Shown here one piece after another: positions 1 to 8,939 of a stretch of 39,355 nucleotides of DNA. The notes under the pieces are model-generated. The model saw only the letters and a program-made list of their open reading frames with translations, was not told the origin of the DNA and ran no database searches. Positions within the stretch are counted from its first letter, which is position 1. Each line of letters begins with the position of its first letter. The translations under genes and the position numbers were made by a program. Source of the DNA: Sphaerochaeta sp. (GTDB lineage Bacteria > Spirochaetota > Spirochaetia > Sphaerochaetales > Sphaerochaetaceae); contig JAQVVB010000002.1 of the NCBI GenBank assembly GCA_028699215.1, positions 1 through 39,355 on the forward strand. The letters are read 5' to 3'.

Positions 1-52
1 CAGTGACCTATATTCAGATGTTACATCAATGATTCCCATAGCATGTCTCCTT
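1..52. other. left edge, no feature called
   Basis: This short flank lies beyond the stop codon of the amidase gene. It is too short to judge, and I see no convincing terminator or start of another gene in it. Confidence 0.4.
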
Positions 53-805
53 CTAAAGGCAACGAATCACGGCCTCACTGATAGCTTGGGCAACTACCTG
101 CCTCCATTGGGGAGAAACCAATTTGCGAGCATCCTCCTCATTGGTGATGAACCCAACCTCAACAAGTACAGCAGGGATTCGACTGGCATTCAATACATAG
201 AGATCCATTTCTTTCACCCCTCTATTCCGCGAAGTGGGAAGCTTCTCGGAAAACACTTCCTCAAAGGTCTTCGCTACGACAAGATTCCGGTGGTTGAGGT
301 CTCGATTGAGTTCAAGAAAGCTCTGAGACGAGAGTGTCCCTATGTTCATCAAGGGCGTGTCCTTATTGAGAAGGACTACCCGTTTATCCTGTTTCTTGGT
401 TAGAATCTCAAAACCTGAGGCTTCTTTGCTGGGTGCACTATTGATATGGATGGAAACGAACAATGCGCTGGTTTTAGGAGGAAGTTCTGTAGAATAGGCA
501 ATGCGACTGCGTTGCTCAAGAGAAAGGAAGGTATCGTCGTTTCGGGTAAGGATCAGGTGCAATTCGGGTTTTGAAACAGCGAGCAAGGAGTAGACACGTT
601 TGGTTATATCCAACGTCAAGTCCCTTTCATACACTGTGCCTCCAGCGAAAGCCCAAGCGGTACTGGTGCCAGGATCATGTCCTCCATGACCTGCATCAAG
701 GATAACCGTGGATACAGGTAAGGAATAGGGATCCTCAACACCGAAAAGAGGTGACAACGTATACAAAGCTATACCCAAAACGATCAAGGCTCTCCATCTG
801 CTCAC
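53..805 (-). CDS. N-acetylmuramoyl-L-alanine amidase (Amidase_3), exported
   Basis: A zinc amidase that cleaves the bond between N-acetylmuramic acid and L-alanine in peptidoglycan, probably in the periplasm. The 250-residue protein opens with a basic and then hydrophobic stretch (residues 1-22), a signal peptide or membrane anchor. The catalytic domain follows directly. Its zinc ligands are visible: His40 in DAGHGG, Glu60 in ERDLTLD and His120 in SIHINSA, with the catalytic Glu216 in VEVGF. The start is a GTG placed five bases after a GAGGAG ribosome binding site, and it overlaps the TGA stop of the upstream glycosyltransferase-like gene, so the two are translationally coupled. It is the last gene of the proA-proB operon. 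No SPOR or LysM domain is present, so how it is targeted to the wall is unclear. Confidence 0.92.
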   Translation of the reverse strand: MSRWRALIVLGIALYTLSPLFGVEDPYSLPVSTVILDAGHGGHDPGTSTAWAFAGGTVYERDLTLDITKRVYSLLAVSKPELHLILTRNDDTFLSLEQRSRIAYSTELPPKTSALFVSIHINSAPSKEASGFEILTKKQDKRVVLLNKDTPLMNIGTLSSQSFLELNRDLNHRNLVVAKTFEEVFSEKLPTSRNRGVKEMDLYVLNASRIPAVLVEVGFITNEEDARKLVSPQWRQVVAQAISEAVIRCL

Positions 806-1731
806 ATCAGCTCCTCACTCATGGATTTCCACTCTTTGCACAGTCTGGTAAAATCAGTCTTCTGCAACCAGAGCATTCTTTTTTTCACCTCTTCAGATAA
901 AACCTGTTTATCAACATACCCTTTGTATCTATGAACGATATTCTTACCGTTTATCTGATTGACCGATAACGCCTTGGTGTAACATCGTTTGAAACCTTCG
1001 CATTCGCTTCGGTCCTCGACTACAGACTCTCGGTCAGGAAACTGCATTAAGAGGGATTGTGTGATTTCCACCTTATATCCAAACAAGTAACAACGTATTC
1101 CCCAATCCAAAGCCTGCCAATATTCACTGAGTATCTGCTCGTCATATCCACGCAGGCGTTGAAAGAGAGCCCGATCATACAAGCCAAGCCCCATGACAGG
1201 ATAGAGCGTCAATAAAGGATTGTCGTTCTGCATGTTGGGAAAAGCTGAGAGGGGATCCAATTCCCGCTCAGATATATGGGGAGCACGGACACAGGGAATG
1301 ATTTCTTTATTGGCATTCGCCAGAACGACAGCAAGTGCTGCTGGATGTTCAGCCTGCCCCATACGAGAGAGCAGTTGCGGCCCATCGAAGCGCACCAGAA
1401 GAAGATCGCTTCTGACAATGAGAAAATAATTGGTATGGCATTCATTCGCCACCGCATTGATTTTCTCACCATTGAACGTCATGGTAGTAAATACCAGAAA
1501 CGTAACCTCTTTATAGGCTTCCTGCATTGCAAGGATGTCGATGCGATCTTCTTGGGTTACCACATGGAGTGCGTAATTCATGTTCTGTACAAACCAATCG
1601 AGGTTCTCCACCAATTGCTCTTTTGTACCGGTGTCGAGAATCCCCACGGCCAGTTGTTCGGTGCTGTGCAGTTGGTTTATTCTAGAACCAAGATCTTGTT
1701 TCCGTCGATAGATCCTGTAGTTATTCAACAT
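802..1731 (-). CDS. glycosyltransferase-like protein (GT2-type fold, inferred)
   Basis: This 309-residue protein is not one I can name. The central part, with a segment reading GLGLYDRALFQRLRGYDE followed by acidic and aromatic residues and GYKVEI, resembles the C-terminal half of family 2 glycosyltransferases, where the enzyme checks an acceptor and an ED/D motif sits before a 'G(Y/F)K' strand. A clear DXD nucleotide-sugar motif is not obvious, so it may be a divergent or inactive member. The chosen ATG overlaps the proB stop by 11 bases; a GGAGG lies about 18 bases upstream, which is far, so a slightly different start is possible. The reading frame stays open further upstream, but that part lies opposite a different frame of proB and is not credible. 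The position between proB and the amidase suggests an envelope role. Confidence 0.6.
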   Translation of the reverse strand: MLNNYRIYRRKQDLGSRINQLHSTEQLAVGILDTGTKEQLVENLDWFVQNMNYALHVVTQEDRIDILAMQEAYKEVTFLVFTTMTFNGEKINAVANECHTNYFLIVRSDLLLVRFDGPQLLSRMGQAEHPAALAVVLANANKEIIPCVRAPHISERELDPLSAFPNMQNDNPLLTLYPVMGLGLYDRALFQRLRGYDEQILSEYWQALDWGIRCYLFGYKVEITQSLLMQFPDRESVVEDRSECEGFKRCYTKALSVNQINGKNIVHRYKGYVDKQVLSEEVKKRMLWLQKTDFTRLCKEWKSMSEELM

Positions 1732-2845
1732 CGTCGAGCAACACCAAATCCTCCGGACGAAAAAGTACGTCCTTATGTCCAGAACCGAGAATCTCAACAA
1801 TCTCACTGCTCTTATGACCAGCCAATCGAGCGATATCAGTGCTGTTGTAGTACGGAGAAGCCTTGGCAAAAGGAACTCCATCCACGGTGCAAATCTGAAC
1901 GACATCACCCGAACCAAACACTCCCTTTACATTCACCACGCCTTTTGGAAGAAGGCTCTTATGAGAAAGCAAAGCTTTCTTTGCTCCTTCATCAACTTCA
2001 ATGGAACCCAGATGGGAGTTGTTGAGAATCCAACGTTCCCGTTGGCTCAACCTCTCCTTGGGATGTACAAAGGTGCCCAGCTCTTCCCCATCAAGAAGAC
2101 GAATGATGGCATTCTCCTCGTACCCACTTGCAATGATGGAACCACATCCTGCAACTGCAGCTATCTTGGCGGCAAGAAGCTTCGTCTTCATTCCGCCGGT
2201 GGAGAAAGTACTTCCTGCTCCCCCTGCATAGCTGAGAATCTGCTCATCAATAATCTCAATGTCGCTGAGCAACTTGGCATTCGGGTCTTTTTTGGGGTCT
2301 GCAGTATACAGACCGGGAATATCGGTAAGGATTATAAGAAGGTCAGCATCTATTTTACTGGCCACCATGGCACTCATACGGTCATTGTCACCAAACGCCG
2401 ATCCAATTTCAGCAGTACTGATTGCATCGTTTTCATTGAAAATTGGTAAAACACCCAAATCCAACAGCGTAAAAACGCTGTTTCTCAGGTTTACATAGGT
2501 ATGCCGGTTGTTCATATCCTTGCGTGTGATCAATACCTGAGAACAAAGCATATCATGACGCTTGAAGGATCTGCGGTAGCTGCTCATGAGCAGAGGCTGC
2601 CCAATGGAAGCACAAGCCTGGCGCATGGAAACCTGCTTGACGGCATCCTTCAATTTCAGTTCTTTGGCTCCCATTCCAACTGCTCCAGAAGATACCAACA
2701 AAACCTGATACCCTCTTTTTCTCAAGATGGCAATTTGGTTGCAGATATTGTCGATGCATTTCTCATCGATTCCGTCGGATGAGGAGAGCAAATTGGTACC
2801 GACTTTCAACACAACTCGATGGATAGATGAAAAGTCGCGACTCAT
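1721..2845 (-). CDS. proB: glutamate 5-kinase
   Basis: Catalyses ATP-dependent phosphorylation of glutamate, the first step of proline synthesis, in the cytosol. The 374-residue protein starts with VVLKVGTNLLSS, the amino acid kinase phosphate-binding strand, and contains GAVGMG and the FGDNDRMSAMVA segment typical of the family. From about residue 275 there is a C-terminal PUA domain, as in E. coli ProB, the form often involved in proline feedback control. The start is set by AGGAG in the end of proA and by an ATGA overlap with the proA stop. A longer frame reaching into proA is excluded because that stretch has no similarity to the family. Gene order proA-proB is inverted relative to the common proB-proA. 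Confidence 0.96.
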   Translation of the reverse strand: MSRDFSSIHRVVLKVGTNLLSSSDGIDEKCIDNICNQIAILRKRGYQVLLVSSGAVGMGAKELKLKDAVKQVSMRQACASIGQPLLMSSYRRSFKRHDMLCSQVLITRKDMNNRHTYVNLRNSVFTLLDLGVLPIFNENDAISTAEIGSAFGDNDRMSAMVASKIDADLLIILTDIPGLYTADPKKDPNAKLLSDIEIIDEQILSYAGGAGSTFSTGGMKTKLLAAKIAAVAGCGSIIASGYEENAIIRLLDGEELGTFVHPKERLSQRERWILNNSHLGSIEVDEGAKKALLSHKSLLPKGVVNVKGVFGSGDVVQICTVDGVPFAKASPYYNSTDIARLAGHKSSEIVEILGSGHKDVLFRPEDLVLLDDVE

Positions 2846-4170
2846 TGTACATCTCCTGAAGCAAGACTGACTCCGTCCGTAGACATTTCGGTATGCAGAA
2901 AACCTTTTGCCTTCGATCCTGTATAGGTGGAAACAACTTGCCCTGATCCGACAAGAAGCCATTTGCTGCTCATCAATCCTGCAAGACCTACCGGCCCCCG
3001 TGCATGAATCTTTGCCGTGCTGATCCCAACCTCTGCCCCCAGGCCATACCTGAATCCATCCGCAAAACGAGTTGAACAGTTGGCGAATACATCAGCAGAA
3101 TCAACCTCACGCAAGAATCTTGCAATGAGTTGCTTATCTTCAGTCATGATGGCATCGGTATGATGGGAACCATATTCAGCAATATGAGCTACCGCCTCTT
3201 CATAGTTCTCCACAACTTTGATGTTCAATTCCAAGGCAAGATACTCAGTATGATAATCTCCCTCTTCATACGGAATGCAATCTATCAATGAACAAGTATA
3301 GGCATCACCGTGGATGCGTACACCTTTTTCTTCGAAGCGCTTTGCCATTCGCACAATGAACGTCGAAGCAACCGCCTTATGCACCAATAACGTCTCAATG
3401 GCATTACAAGCAGCAGGATACTGAATCTTAGAGTCATACGCGCATTCAATGGCTTTATCCAGGTCAGCTTTCTCATCTACATAGAGATGACAGATTCCAT
3501 CAGCATGTCCCAGCACCGCTATGGAGGTATGGTCCATGACATATCGGACAAATGCATTTGACCCACGGGGAATCAGCAAATCTATCTCCTTATCCATTTT
3601 CAGCATCACATCGACATCACTGTGACTTTCCAGGAGCAACAGCCAAGAGTTTCCCAAAACGGATTTTTCAGCGCTCTTCTTGATGGAAGCCATCAATGCT
3701 GTATTGGTATTGAAGGCCTCTTTGCCTCCCTTGAGGATGATTGCGTTCCCGCTTTTAAGGCAAAGCGATACAATCTGAACCAGAGCATCTGGACGTGATT
3801 CAAAAATCATGCCGATAACCCCGATCGGAAAACTGACTCGTTCCAGAAGCAAATCTTCATCCAGAATTCGTTTTTCCAATACTTTATTGATTGGATCACT
3901 CAAAGTCGCCACCTGCTTCAAGCCTTCGGTAACAGAAGCAAGTTTGTCTTGATCGAATATCAGACGCTTGACCAAGGATTCTTTCAGATTGTCTTCATGA
4001 GCTTTTCGAAGATCCTCTTCGTTTGCTTTTTGTATGATTTCCCAATCGCGATGCAATCCTTGTGCTATTGCAAGCAACAATTCATTGCGAACCGATTCGC
4101 TGCTTGTGCATAGCGCAACCGAGCTGGCCTTAAGCTTTTTTATATCTTCTTGAATGCATTTGCCATCCAT
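2842..4170 (-). CDS. proA: gamma-glutamyl phosphate reductase
   Basis: NADPH-dependent reduction of gamma-glutamyl phosphate to glutamate semialdehyde, the second proline step, acting with ProB. The 442-residue protein is an aldehyde dehydrogenase-fold enzyme. FESRPD (residues 123-128) is a family hallmark, and the catalytic cysteine is Cys255 in PAACNA. It is slightly longer than the usual 415-420 residues. The start ATG is preceded by AAGGGG; an upstream in-frame ATG would add 28 unlikely residues. It is the first gene of a four-gene minus-strand operon with proB, the glycosyltransferase-like gene and the amidase. A sigma-70-like promoter lies just upstream. Confidence 0.96.
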   Translation of the reverse strand: MDGKCIQEDIKKLKASSVALCTSSESVRNELLLAIAQGLHRDWEIIQKANEEDLRKAHEDNLKESLVKRLIFDQDKLASVTEGLKQVATLSDPINKVLEKRILDEDLLLERVSFPIGVIGMIFESRPDALVQIVSLCLKSGNAIILKGGKEAFNTNTALMASIKKSAEKSVLGNSWLLLLESHSDVDVMLKMDKEIDLLIPRGSNAFVRYVMDHTSIAVLGHADGICHLYVDEKADLDKAIECAYDSKIQYPAACNAIETLLVHKAVASTFIVRMAKRFEEKGVRIHGDAYTCSLIDCIPYEEGDYHTEYLALELNIKVVENYEEAVAHIAEYGSHHTDAIMTEDKQLIARFLREVDSADVFANCSTRFADGFRYGLGAEVGISTAKIHARGPVGLAGLMSSKWLLVGSGQVVSTYTGSKAKGFLHTEMSTDGVSLASGDVQ

Positions 4171-4197
4171 ATACAACCCCTTGACTATAGTGCTTAT

Positions 4198-4226
4198 ACA
4201 GTAAACCGAATACAAGAAGGTATCAA
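4198..4226 (-). promoter_or_regulatory. candidate promoter of the proA operon
   Basis: Read on the minus strand, TTGATA (4221-4226) and TACTGT (4198-4203) are separated by 17 bases and lie 28 bases before the proA ATG. This is a reasonable sigma-70-like pair in the 150-base gap between divergent genes, but it is a pattern match only. Confidence 0.4.
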
Positions 4227-4289
4227 GGAGAAAACCAGTGTCATGATGTATCATTTACGATTGCATTTTCATAAACATAATGGTAGACT

Positions 4290-4305
4290 GCAACCGTTCG
4301 CAACA
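4290..4305 (+). promoter_or_regulatory. possible GCAACA-type direct repeat before the ABC importer
   Basis: GCAACC and GCAACA start exactly 10 bases apart with four bases between them, 15 bases before the binding-protein ATG. Three exact copies of the same arrangement occur before ade, ygeW and ygfK. This one has a mismatch and no A/T tract after it, so it may be chance. Confidence 0.25.
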
Positions 4306-4320
4306 ACACAAGGAGCCATC

Positions 4321-5424
4321 ATGAACGCAAGAAGACTTTCTTTTCTCATTTTCCTGATTCTTATCCCTGCATTTCTGTTCGCACAAGCCAGTGCTGAAAA
4401 CCAGATGCTTGCAAGCGATTATTATAGTGCCGTCGATGCCAATGGAAGGACTGTCAAACTTAATGAAAAACCTGTCAAAGTATTGATTGCAGGCAAAGCG
4501 GGAAACATGCCGGCCAACGCGCTGTTCCTCTTTCCTGAAGTAGAAGACATGGATCTCACGCTCCCCCTCACCGACCAAGGCTTAGGTGATTTTTTTGCAT
4601 TCATCCGGCCTTCATTGCATGATACGGTTCGTATCAGCCAAAATGCCAGTGTTGAAGAGATTGCATCCAGAGAGCCACAGTTGGTTCTTACCAAAGCGAC
4701 ACACTTCGAATCCATAGCAAAAAAACTCGATCAGCTGGGAGTTCCCAACTTCACCTTGAATCTGGAAAGTTATGAAGACTGGCAGAAGGAAATCGAACAA
4801 CTGGGGAAATTGTTGAAAAACACCAAACGTGCAGAGCAAATACTCTCAATGTATGAAAACCGTCTCTTGCAGGTCACCTCAAAAGTCTCAACCTTGTCTG
4901 AAGTGAATAAAAAACGCGTATTGTTGTTACAAGGAGCAAGAGGGGACAATGCAAACTCCTTCAAGATTGCACCAGATACATGGATGCAGACCTGGATGGT
5001 GGAAACCATAGGAGCGATTCCGGTCTGGAAGGGGGCAAACTCTGCAGCAAACGGATGGAGCACCGTCTCTTTCGAACAAATTGCCGCATGGAATCCTGAG
5101 GTCATGTATATCGTCAGCTACAAGACCCCTTCAGACTCCTTCATCAAGGAGATATACAATTCCCCACTTTGGGCAGATCTTGATGCGGTGAAGAACCATC
5201 AGGTAAAGCAGACTCCTTCGGATATGATGAACTATATACAACCGGTCGCCAGTTGGATACTGGGCGTGGAATGGATGGCTAAAGATCTGTATCCTTCTCT
5301 CTTTCCAACGATGGACATGGAGAAGCAAATCGCATCTTTTTACCACGACTTCTATTCCATCAAGGATGAGGCTATGCTTGAAGAACTTCAAAAGCGTTAT
5401 AAAGCCTCAATTTCCCTTAATTAG
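4321..5424 (+). CDS. ABC importer substrate-binding protein (iron/siderophore/B12 class)
   Basis: A periplasmic binding protein of the PF01497 (BtuF/FepB-like) class that would deliver an iron chelate, haem or cobalamin to the permease encoded next. The 367-residue protein begins with a classic signal peptide (MNARR, a hydrophobic stretch, then AQASA at about residues 19-23). The mature part has the two-lobe pattern, including SVEEIASREPQLVLTK and a long helix-rich linker near residues 140-190. The start ATG follows AAGGAG by six bases; a longer upstream frame lacks a ribosome site and would hide the signal peptide. No lipobox cysteine is seen. The permease begins five bases after the stop. 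The ligand cannot be told from sequence. Confidence 0.85.
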   Translation: MNARRLSFLIFLILIPAFLFAQASAENQMLASDYYSAVDANGRTVKLNEKPVKVLIAGKAGNMPANALFLFPEVEDMDLTLPLTDQGLGDFFAFIRPSLHDTVRISQNASVEEIASREPQLVLTKATHFESIAKKLDQLGVPNFTLNLESYEDWQKEIEQLGKLLKNTKRAEQILSMYENRLLQVTSKVSTLSEVNKKRVLLLQGARGDNANSFKIAPDTWMQTWMVETIGAIPVWKGANSAANGWSTVSFEQIAAWNPEVMYIVSYKTPSDSFIKEIYNSPLWADLDAVKNHQVKQTPSDMMNYIQPVASWILGVEWMAKDLYPSLFPTMDMEKQIASFYHDFYSIKDEAMLEELQKRYKASISLN

Positions 5425-5429
5425 CCCCC

Positions 5430-6446
5430 ATGAACAGCTCAATATACAAACAAGAACAGAAGCGCAACAGGATCATCCTGTTGCTGCTCTGTTTCATCTT
5501 GTTGGTGCTATCTTTCCTTTTCCTGTTTGCTGGACGATATCCAAAGGGGGGCTTCACCTTTGTGAAGAACCTTTCAGAAAATTCCATGATGAAAAACATC
5601 ATCGTGAATGTACGCCTTCCTAGAATTCTGTTGGCCATCATGGCAGGAGCAATCCTGAGTGCAGCAGGGTTTACGTTTCAGATGCTTTTCTCAAATCCGC
5701 TGGTTGAACCTGGATTCCTTGGAGTGAGTCAAGGAGCGGCTTTTGGAGCAGCTTTGGTGATCGTTGCAGGAAGTGGCAGCTCGATCATGATTCAGCTCAG
5801 CGCCTCCTTTTTCGGGCTTCTGGCCTTAGGATCTTCGTATTTTTTGGCAAAGAAATTCCGATTTGGAGGTTGGTTGCTCAGGCTTGTCCTTTCAGGCATA
5901 GCGATTTCAGCAATTTTTTCATCTGGCCTGGGTGTCATCAAATTGGTGGCCGAACCAACCAAGGACTTACAGGACATTACGTTCTGGATGATGGGAGGGT
6001 TGTGGAACAGCAATTGGAACCAGATCTTTTCCATCATCCCTATTGTGGTGTTCTGCCTTTTGGTGATCTACAGCTACCGATGGAAGCTCAACCTACTCTC
6101 TTTACAGGAAAAAACAGCCTATTCAGTAGGTCTCAATCCCAAGCGGGACAGAACCATTTTATTATTGGTCGCCACGATAGGGACAACGCTGACCATTTCC
6201 ATTACGGGTTTGATCGGCTGGGTCGGCTTGATCATGCCCCACTTATCCCGCAAGCTTTTCGGTTCCGACAGCAAAGCAGCGCTTCCGGGATCAATGGTTA
6301 TGGGCGCTCTGTTTCTTCTTCTTTGTGATACGATAGGAAGGACGGTGCTGGCCACCGAGATCCCCATAGGCTTGCTTACCAGCTTCATTGGGGCGACCAT
6401 CTTCATCATCATTCTCTCACTCAGGCATCAGGAGGGAAAAGCATGA
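5430..6446 (+). CDS. FecCD-family ABC permease
   Basis: Integral membrane permease of the BtuC/FecCD family (PF01032), 338 residues, close to the usual 330-350. Many hydrophobic segments are visible, consistent with about ten transmembrane helices. Family landmarks include VRLPRILLAIMAGA near residue 60, GFLGVSQGAAFGAALVI near residue 95, and the GLIGWVGLIMPHLSR segment near residue 265, which forms the coupling helix region that contacts the ATPase. There is no good ribosome site before the ATG, so translation probably depends on coupling to the binding-protein gene five bases upstream. Its stop overlaps the start of the ATPase gene. Confidence 0.93.
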   Translation: MNSSIYKQEQKRNRIILLLLCFILLVLSFLFLFAGRYPKGGFTFVKNLSENSMMKNIIVNVRLPRILLAIMAGAILSAAGFTFQMLFSNPLVEPGFLGVSQGAAFGAALVIVAGSGSSIMIQLSASFFGLLALGSSYFLAKKFRFGGWLLRLVLSGIAISAIFSSGLGVIKLVAEPTKDLQDITFWMMGGLWNSNWNQIFSIIPIVVFCLLVIYSYRWKLNLLSLQEKTAYSVGLNPKRDRTILLLVATIGTTLTISITGLIGWVGLIMPHLSRKLFGSDSKAALPGSMVMGALFLLLCDTIGRTVLATEIPIGLLTSFIGATIFIIILSLRHQEGKA

Positions 6447-7198
6447 GATCTGTACAGATGGAACATATCTCCTATACCTATCCTACAGGAACCAAAGCAC
6501 TCCATGACATCTCCTTGGAAATAGAAGAAGGCTCTACTGTTGCCCTATTGGGAGCAAATGGTGCAGGAAAGAGCACCCTCATGGATCTGTTGCTTGGGTG
6601 GAAACACTCCCAAGGAATCAAGCTGTTCGACAAACCTCTCTCCTCTTATGGAAGAAAGGAACTCGGAAGGTGCATGGCTCTGGTTCCTCAAAGCGAAAAC
6701 TATAATTTTTCCTTTACGCTCCTCGACTACACGCTCTTTGGAAGAGCTCCATACCTTTCGGAAATGGGATCACCTACAGAGAACGATGTAGATATTGCCT
6801 ATGAGGCTTTGAAAGAAGTCGGTCTGGCATCGTATGCAAAACGATCCATCACTTCGTTATCAGGCGGAGAGCATCAATTGTTATTGCTATCGCGAGCAAT
6901 AGCCCAACAGAGCAAGGTATTGCTTCTCGATGAACCTACCAGTGCCTTGGATCCTGCCAACAGACAGAAGGTCATGAAAATCCTTGAGCATCTGCATGAG
7001 CAAAAGAAAACCCTCATCTTCACCACGCATGATGCAAACCTTGCCTACGAACTTGCCACCCATGTAGCAATGCTCAAACAAGGAAACTTGCTCTGCTTTG
7101 GGACAAAAGAAGAGGTGGTCACCACCGAAATGCTGACCACCCTGTATGAAACGAAAATGACGGTATGTTCCATTGGAGAAAAGACTCTGATTTATTGA
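6443..7198 (+). CDS. ABC transporter ATPase (FecE/BtuD-like)
   Basis: Cytoplasmic ATPase that powers the importer. The 251-residue protein has Walker A GANGAGKST (37-45), Q-loop near VPQSEN (81-86), signature LSGGE (139-143), Walker B VLLLDE (159-164) followed by PTSALD, and a switch histidine in TTHDANLA. The signature continues as HQLLLLSRA, where most relatives have QQR or RQR, a small variation. It starts with an ATGA overlap on the permease stop and an upstream GGAGGG. It ends one base from the stop of the convergent adenine deaminase gene, with no hairpin terminator between them. Confidence 0.95.
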   Translation: MRSVQMEHISYTYPTGTKALHDISLEIEEGSTVALLGANGAGKSTLMDLLLGWKHSQGIKLFDKPLSSYGRKELGRCMALVPQSENYNFSFTLLDYTLFGRAPYLSEMGSPTENDVDIAYEALKEVGLASYAKRSITSLSGGEHQLLLLSRAIAQQSKVLLLDEPTSALDPANRQKVMKILEHLHEQKKTLIFTTHDANLAYELATHVAMLKQGNLLCFGTKEEVVTTEMLTTLYETKMTVCSIGEKTLIY

Positions 7199-7199
7199 G

Positions 7200-8939
7200 T
7201 TACAACTCCAAGGGGACGAAGGAGAAGGTCCTTACATCAAAAAGCCCCATATCAGTAAGTTTATAGGAAGGAATGACAGGAAGGGACATGAAGCAGAGCG
7301 TCATGAACGGATCGACTTCTTTACTGACCTGCAGTTCCTTCTGCGCCAACTCATGTAACGCATCCAGGGACTTCGCAATGGTGTCGCCCTGCAAGTCACT
7401 CATCAGGCCGGCAATAGGAAGAGGAAGATCCGACAAAACCTGACCATGCTTGACCATGACCATACCACCACCCAACTCCATCAAGTGGCGCACTGCTTGA
7501 TACATATCTTCATCATTGTCTCCCGCTACGATGATGTTATGCGAGTCATGGGCAACAGAGGTTGCAACAGCACCACCCTTGAGACCGTACCCCCTGAGAA
7601 GGGCGACGGCAACATTACCGGTGCCTGTATGCCTCTCAACAACTGCGAGCTTGATGATATCCTGATGTGGATCATGTACCCACTTTCCCTGTTCCACCTT
7701 GACGTTCGCCTCTCCAGCATTGGTGACGACTCCTCCCGGGATGATGTCGATGACCCTGACATGACTGGACTTCAAAGGGAGATTCAAAGATCCAAGGGTG
7801 AAGTCCTTCACGTTCATTTTTCCTACGACCCGCTCATCGAAGGCTGCTCGTAGAGGTTCAAGTATTTTCCCATCAACAGCTACCAGCTCTCCTCCTACAT
7901 ATACATGATGCATGGAAAAGTCTGTAAGGTTGTCACAAAGAAGGAAGTCTGCCCGTAACCCTGGAGCTATGGCTCCACGGTCAGTAAGATGATAGCAATC
8001 ACAGCTATTGATGGTTGCCATACAAATGGCCTCGATTGGATCGAGCCCCGCTTGCACGCTCAGGCGCACATTGTTGTTTATGTGCCCCTCTTCAAGAATG
8101 GTTTTGGGTTGTCGGTCATCGGTACAGAAAATACAACGCCGGCTGTTTGCTTGGGTTACTCCACCAAGTAGATTAAGCACGTTTCTACAGGCAGAACCTT
8201 CGCGAAGCATGACATACATGCCTCTTCTGATTCGTTGCTTCAACTCATCTGGGTTTTCACACTCATGATCGGTATGAATGGATGCACTGCAATAAGCATC
8301 CAGATCCGATCCATCGATTGCTGGACTGTGACCGTCTACTATCTTACCTGCAAGCTTTGCTTCCCATATCTTGTCAAGAACCATGGAAGAAGCAGAAATG
8401 ACACCCGGGTAGTCCATCATCTCTCCAAGACCCAATACCCGATCATTCCCCAATCTACTGGCAATCTCTGGAGCATGGAGTATAGCTCCACTATGCTCAA
8501 AAACGGTTGCAGGAACGCAGGACGGAACCATGAACATGGCTTGGAGCGGGGTGTTTTCTGAAGAAGAAAGCATATAGTCCAAACCAGACAATCCACAAAC
8601 ATTGCAGATTTCATGGGGATCGGCGACTACCGTAGTCGTGCCACAAGGAACCACCAGGTTGGAAAATTCCGCGACAGTACTGTGCGAGGATTCAATATGG
8701 ACATGTCCATCGATAAACCCAGGAAGCAAATATCTCCCTTTTGCATCGATGACGTGTTCCGCTTCACCGGTTCCCTTTTCAGAGAAACCACAGATGTAGC
8801 CATCGCTTACCAACAGATCGGCGTCAAACCACTCTTTATTATATACATCCAGGATGTGCGCTCCGGTTATGCAGATCTCCGCAATTTTTCTCCCGGAGGC
8901 TACATTGATTATCGTATCTAAATCTGATCTATTTTTCAT
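7200..8939 (-). CDS. ade: adenine deaminase
   Basis: Hydrolytic conversion of adenine to hypoxanthine plus ammonia, feeding purine salvage or catabolism. The 579-residue protein has an amidohydrolase domain with GFIDGHVHIESS near residues 73-84 (metal-binding histidines) and DPHEICNVCG, then the C-terminal adenine deaminase domain with VAHDSHNIIVAGDND and GGGMVMV. Length and domain order match the bacterial AdeC family. The start ATG is chosen because GGAGGG lies seven bases upstream; a frame seven residues longer has no such site. It faces the purine permease across a shared 334-base gap carrying a GCAACA-N4-GCAACA repeat also found before ygeW and ygfK, so it is probably co-regulated with the purine island 6 kb away. 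Confidence 0.95.
   Translation of the reverse strand: MKNRSDLDTIINVASGRKIAEICITGAHILDVYNKEWFDADLLVSDGYICGFSEKGTGEAEHVIDAKGRYLLPGFIDGHVHIESSHSTVAEFSNLVVPCGTTTVVADPHEICNVCGLSGLDYMLSSSENTPLQAMFMVPSCVPATVFEHSGAILHAPEIASRLGNDRVLGLGEMMDYPGVISASSMVLDKIWEAKLAGKIVDGHSPAIDGSDLDAYCSASIHTDHECENPDELKQRIRRGMYVMLREGSACRNVLNLLGGVTQANSRRCIFCTDDRQPKTILEEGHINNNVRLSVQAGLDPIEAICMATINSCDCYHLTDRGAIAPGLRADFLLCDNLTDFSMHHVYVGGELVAVDGKILEPLRAAFDERVVGKMNVKDFTLGSLNLPLKSSHVRVIDIIPGGVVTNAGEANVKVEQGKWVHDPHQDIIKLAVVERHTGTGNVAVALLRGYGLKGGAVATSVAHDSHNIIVAGDNDEDMYQAVRHLMELGGGMVMVKHGQVLSDLPLPIAGLMSDLQGDTIAKSLDALHELAQKELQVSKEVDPFMTLCFMSLPVIPSYKLTDMGLFDVRTFSFVPLEL

Noticed and set aside
1732-1917. N-terminal extension of the glycosyltransferase-like protein into proB
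   Set aside because: It overlaps the conserved C-terminal PUA domain of ProB in another frame and has no protein-like character.
4150-4320. Longer N-terminus for the ABC binding protein
   Set aside because: The frame is open 57 codons upstream, but the ATG at 4321 has the ribosome site and begins a proper signal peptide.
7552-7569. Two GCAACA hexamers inside the ade coding sequence
   Set aside because: The spacing is 12 rather than 10 bp and they lie in conserved coding sequence, so they are probably chance.
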